This document shows, piece by piece, positions 6,212 through 8,550 of a DNA stretch of 8,550 bases. Numbering within the stretch: the first letter of the stretch is position 1; the number at the start of each line of letters is the position of its first letter. Position numbers and translations under genes: made by a program. The DNA is from Chloroflexota bacterium (GTDB lineage Bacteria; Chloroflexota; Dehalococcoidia; DSTF01; RBG-16-68-14). The notes beneath the pieces were generated by a model. The model searched no databases. It saw only the letters and a program-made list of their open reading frames with translations, and was not told the origin of the DNA. The stretch lies in the NCBI GenBank assembly GCA_022563135.1, contig JADFNZ010000069.1, forward strand, positions 1 to 8,550. The letters run 5' to 3'.

Positions 6212-7573
6212 TCAGGTTTCCTCCCGCCAGCGCACCTCGTACAGCCGCACCGGGTCCTCGAACCCGCGCAGCTCTACGGCGCCTCGGTCCGAGAAGAGGA
6301 AGTCTTTGCCAGCGACTATCTGCCGGACCGTGTCTGAGGTGAGTATTTCCCCGCCTTGCGCCTTGGCCGCGATTCGCGCGGCCGTAATCACCGCCGTCCC
6401 GAACAGATCGTCTTCTTCGGCGATGGGCTCACCGGCGTTTAGCCCGATGCGCACCTGGATAGGCTCCTCCGCCGACTCGTTGTGCTTCGCAAAGGCTCGC
6501 TGTGTGGCAATGGCACACTCCAGAGCCTTGGTAGCAGAGGAAAACGAGGCCATGAAGCCGTCGCCCATCGTCTTCACCTCGCTGCCGCCGTGCTCCTTTA
6601 GCGCCTCGCGGGTGATGCGCTCATGGTTACGCAGCACCGCTCTGGCTCTTGCGTCTCCGAGGCGTTGCGTGAGGGCGGTCGACTGCTCGATATCGGTGAA
6701 GAGGATGGTACGGAACGCGCCCGCCTCCGGCGGCTCCGGCTGTGTGGCCGATTCCTCGCCCTCGCCCACGAACTCGCTAATGGCCCGGACTACCGACTCG
6801 GAGTCCTCCAAGAACGGTGCTGCCGAAGCGCCATCCAGAATCGTCAGGTAGGCATTCGGGATTCGCGAGGCGAGAGTTCTCGCCGCGTCCACGCCGGGGA
6901 ACGTGAAATCGCGGCGGTGCATGACCAGCGTTGGCGTCCTCAACTGAGCAAGGAGTGGAGTTGTCTCAAACTGCTCGTTGGCCTCGTAGAACGCGGCTGC
7001 TGCCTCTTGCGTTGTGGACTTCTGCATGTATTCTGCGTACCAGCGGGCGTGCTCGGCAGCCGCCCATCCCAGGAACGCATGTGCCCCTGTCTGCGTGTAG
7101 ATCTCCCAGTCCTGCTTTCTTAGAGCTTGAAAGGCCTTGACCGCCGGCAAGTCCGCATACTCGCGGCCCGACGCATAGGTGCACCATAGCAGGAGGTGCG
7201 ACAATTGCTCTGGGTGGCGAGCGGCGTAGGTGATTGCTAACGGCCCTGAAAAAAACAATGATATCAGAGCGAACCTGTCCAGGCCCACGGCGGCTACTAT
7301 CGCTTCTAGGTCCAATACCAGGGAGTCGAGTGAGTAGTCTGGTAAGTGGCGGTCAGATAGGCCGCTCCCTCTTGGGTCATACCGAACGAGCATCCTCTTC
7401 TCTGACAGCCTGTCCGTATACCGTAGCCACGCCGGCAGTTGGGACTGCATTTGGATGTGACTCCATGGCGTCAAAGGCATCTCTACAAGCGGGGTGCCCT
7501 CGCCCCCACCGATGGTGGAGTAGGCGATGCTCACGCCGTCCTCGGTCTTCGCGTACTGGATGCGCGGCTCCAT
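6212..7573 (-). CDS. Alpha/beta-hydrolase-like domain fused to class III adenylate cyclase
   Basis: A 453-residue cytosolic fusion. Residues 1-270 have an alpha/beta-hydrolase layout: RYDPRGSGLSDR (64-75), the helix after the nucleophile elbow (PLAITYAARHPEQL), and the acid D222 in HRRDFTFP. The elbow, normally G-x-S-x-G-G, reads S105-L-F107-F-S-G, and the expected catalytic His before A-P-F is A251, so the Ser-His pair is missing. After a Glu/Pro-rich linker (271-286), residues 287-450 form a class III cyclase: metal D294 and D338, purine-selecting K334 and D389, and R400. The transition-state Asn is replaced by I396. The arrangement recalls mycobacterial Rv1900c (LipJ). The ATG at 7573 was chosen because the hydrolase domain begins immediately and the upstream in-frame alternative is a TTG at 7639. 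There is no Shine-Dalgarno; TACCAT lies nine bases upstream. The N-terminal half uses more A/T-ending codons than its neighbours. Confidence 0.92.
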   Translation of the reverse strand: MEPRIQYAKTEDGVSIAYSTIGGGEGTPLVEMPLTPWSHIQMQSQLPAWLRYTDRLSEKRMLVRYDPRGSGLSDRHLPDYSLDSLVLDLEAIVAAVGLDRFALISLFFSGPLAITYAARHPEQLSHLLLWCTYASGREYADLPAVKAFQALRKQDWEIYTQTGAHAFLGWAAAEHARWYAEYMQKSTTQEAAAAFYEANEQFETTPLLAQLRTPTLVMHRRDFTFPGVDAARTLASRIPNAYLTILDGASAAPFLEDSESVVRAISEFVGEGEESATQPEPPEAGAFRTILFTDIEQSTALTQRLGDARARAVLRNHERITREALKEHGGSEVKTMGDGFMASFSSATKALECAIATQRAFAKHNESAEEPIQVRIGLNAGEPIAEEDDLFGTAVITAARIAAKAQGGEILTSDTVRQIVAGKDFLFSDRGAVELRGFEDPVRLYEVRWREET

Positions 7574-7621
7574 CGTGGCGTCATGGTACACCAATCGCTT
7601 CACCCTGGATACGGCGCGCCG

Positions 7622-7650
7622 TTGACGGCTCCTCGCCAAGGCCGTAGAAT
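7622..7650 (+). promoter_or_regulatory. Sigma-70-type promoter for the crotonase gene
   Basis: TTGACG at 7622-7627 and TAGAAT at 7645-7650 are separated by exactly 17 bases, and each matches five of six consensus positions. Transcription would start near 7657, giving a leader of about 77 bases before the ATG at 7734. Confidence 0.65.
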
Positions 7651-7722
7651 CCTACCGCCGAGCGAGAAGAGCGTTTCTGCTGAAGATCACATGCTCCGCA
7701 TCGCCACATCAGCCTGACCATC

Positions 7723-7727
7723 GGAGG
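7723..7727 (+). promoter_or_regulatory. Shine-Dalgarno of the crotonase gene
   Basis: GGAGG six bases before the ATG at 7734 gives ideal spacing and fixes this start. Confidence 0.8.
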
Positions 7728-7733
7728 ACCACC

Positions 7734-8550
7734 ATGGCAAAGACGTATGAGACGATCGAACTCGACCGCGCGGGCACGGACGGCCGGATCGGCCGCATCA
7801 CGCTCAACCGGCCGGACAAGATGAACGCACTCTCGCAGGAGATGCTCGTCGAGTTCAACGACGCCCTGCACGACTACGAGGCCGACCATACCGTCCGCGT
7901 CGTCATCGTGCGCGGGGCCGGTCGCGCGTTCAGCGCGGGCTACGACCTCGCGCCCGCGCGCGGCGGGCCCGACGCCGTCTCGCGCAGCTATCGCCAGCGC
8001 GACGACGAGGGCCGGCGGCTGATCATGGGCATCCGCACCGCCATGCAGCAGGTGACCGATATCCACCTCTACTTCTGGAACATGGCGAAGGTCACCATTG
8101 CCCAGCTCCACGGCTGGGCGATCGCCGGCGGCTGCGAGCTGGCGATGATGGCCGATCTCGTCGTCGCGGCGGAGGACGCGCAGATCGGCCACCCGGGCCT
8201 GCGCGGGCTGGGCACCAGTCGCACCGGCGTCATCTGGCCGCTCGTCATCGGCATGCGCAAGGCGAAGGAGCTCTACTACACCGGCGACAACGTCACCGGC
8301 ACGGAGGCGGCCGCGCTCGGCATGATCAACTACGCCTGGCCGAAGGACGAGCTCGACGAGCGGACGGTCGCCTTCGCCGACCGCATCGCCAACCTCAGCG
8401 CCGACCACCTGGCTATCCTCAAGCTGAACATGAACCGCTTCTACGAGAACATGGGGATCTACTCATCGGTGCGGAGCAGCACCGACCTGGACGCGGCGGC
8501 GCAGATGACCGAGCAGTCCTACGCCTGGCAGGACAAGGTGCGCGAAGCGA
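7734..8550 (+). CDS. Enoyl-CoA hydratase/isomerase (crotonase) family protein (3'-truncated by window edge)
   Basis: 272 codons from the ATG at 7734 run off the window end. Crotonase-fold features: ITLNRPDKMNALS (22-34); the first oxyanion-hole segment RAFSAGYDL (64-72), where A68/G69 would contact the acyl-CoA carbonyl; and the second, GWAIAGGCELAMMAD (127-141). E135 matches the first catalytic Glu of rat enoyl-CoA hydratase (E144). The second (E164, normally Q-x-G-x-P-E) is G155 here (QIGHPGL), so hydration by the standard two-Glu mechanism is doubtful. A different crotonase reaction (isomerase, hydrolase, decarboxylase or ring cleavage) is possible. The loop between the oxyanion segments (73-118) is long and charged, with SRSYRQRDDEGRR and an aromatic IHLYFWN. 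Family members are usually 255-300 residues, so little is missing. It has its own promoter and is divergent from the cyclase gene. Confidence 0.93.
   Translation, partial: MAKTYETIELDRAGTDGRIGRITLNRPDKMNALSQEMLVEFNDALHDYEADHTVRVVIVRGAGRAFSAGYDLAPARGGPDAVSRSYRQRDDEGRRLIMGIRTAMQQVTDIHLYFWNMAKVTIAQLHGWAIAGGCELAMMADLVVAAEDAQIGHPGLRGLGTSRTGVIWPLVIGMRKAKELYYTGDNVTGTEAAALGMINYAWPKDELDERTVAFADRIANLSADHLAILKLNMNRFYENMGIYSSVRSSTDLDAAAQMTEQSYAWQDKVREA

Larger units (their letters stand above)
7574..7733. other. Divergent intergenic region
   Basis: A 160-bp spacer between the minus-strand hydrolase-cyclase and the plus-strand crotonase gene. It contains one good plus-strand promoter and a Shine-Dalgarno for the crotonase gene. 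The minus-strand promoter is less clear: TACCAT (minus strand, nine bases before the ATG at 7573) with TATCCA 17 bases further upstream. No strong inverted repeat was seen. Confidence 0.6.

Noticed and set aside
7573..7639. Upstream TTG start extending the hydrolase-cyclase by 22 residues
   Set aside because: The added residues are basic and unlike the domain, no Shine-Dalgarno is present, and the extension would run into the divergent promoter region.
7581..8408. 275-codon minus-strand open frame opposite the crotonase gene
   Set aside because: It is an antisense shadow. The plus strand encodes a clear crotonase with promoter and Shine-Dalgarno, and the minus product has no recognisable domain.

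Overview
The window is a compact, GC-rich (clearly above 60% by eye) bacterial chromosome segment. Nine protein genes, most of them overlapping or tightly spaced, fill almost all of it. Eight lie on the minus strand and one on the plus strand. I see no RNA genes, insertion sequences, CRISPR arrays or phage genes. The high GC, the GTG and TTG starts, start sites with a -10-like box about 10 nt upstream and no Shine-Dalgarno, and the abundance of class III nucleotide cyclases fused to sensory domains suggest a Chloroflexota (Thermomicrobia or Dehalococcoidia-like) or deep actinobacterial (Thermoleophilia-like) genome. This placement is an inference and weak below phylum level.

Layout from left to right. 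(1) Positions 1-951, minus: a Rieske [2Fe-2S] protein with a long, unrecognised, probably helical C-terminal region, cut by the window edge. (2) Positions 952-1133: spacer with a perfect 6-bp inverted repeat. (3) Positions 1134-3883, minus: a three-gene signalling operon with overlapping ends. In transcription order it holds a GAF-domain histidine kinase of the NarL/DegS class, a response regulator whose output is a class III adenylate/guanylate cyclase domain, and a classical NarL/LuxR-type response regulator. (4) Positions 3973-5226, minus: a hexameric-type glutamate dehydrogenase. (5) Positions 5299-6181, minus: a PPOX-fold flavin/F420-type protein and a VOC (glyoxalase-fold) protein, overlapping by 8 nt. 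(6) Positions 6212-7573, minus: an alpha/beta-hydrolase-like domain fused to a second class III cyclase. (7) Positions 7574-7733: divergent spacer with a good sigma-70-type promoter reading right. (8) Positions 7734 to the end, plus: a crotonase-family protein, cut by the window edge.

How the genes may work together. The strongest theme is cyclic-nucleotide signalling. One kinase sits in an operon with two sister receiver domains (about 58% identical by hand count). One receiver drives a DNA-binding domain and the other a cyclase, so one stimulus could change transcription and cAMP together. A second cyclase 2.3 kb away carries an alpha/beta-hydrolase domain that has lost its nucleophile Ser and catalytic His, so it may act as a ligand-sensing pseudo-enzyme. 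Both cyclases keep the two metal Asp, the purine-selecting Lys/Asp pair and the catalytic Arg, but both have Ile where the transition-state Asn normally sits. The metabolic genes (glutamate dehydrogenase, VOC, PPOX, crotonase, Rieske) look like ordinary redox and acyl-CoA metabolism. Nothing here shows directly that the cyclases regulate them, and no cAMP-binding protein is visible.
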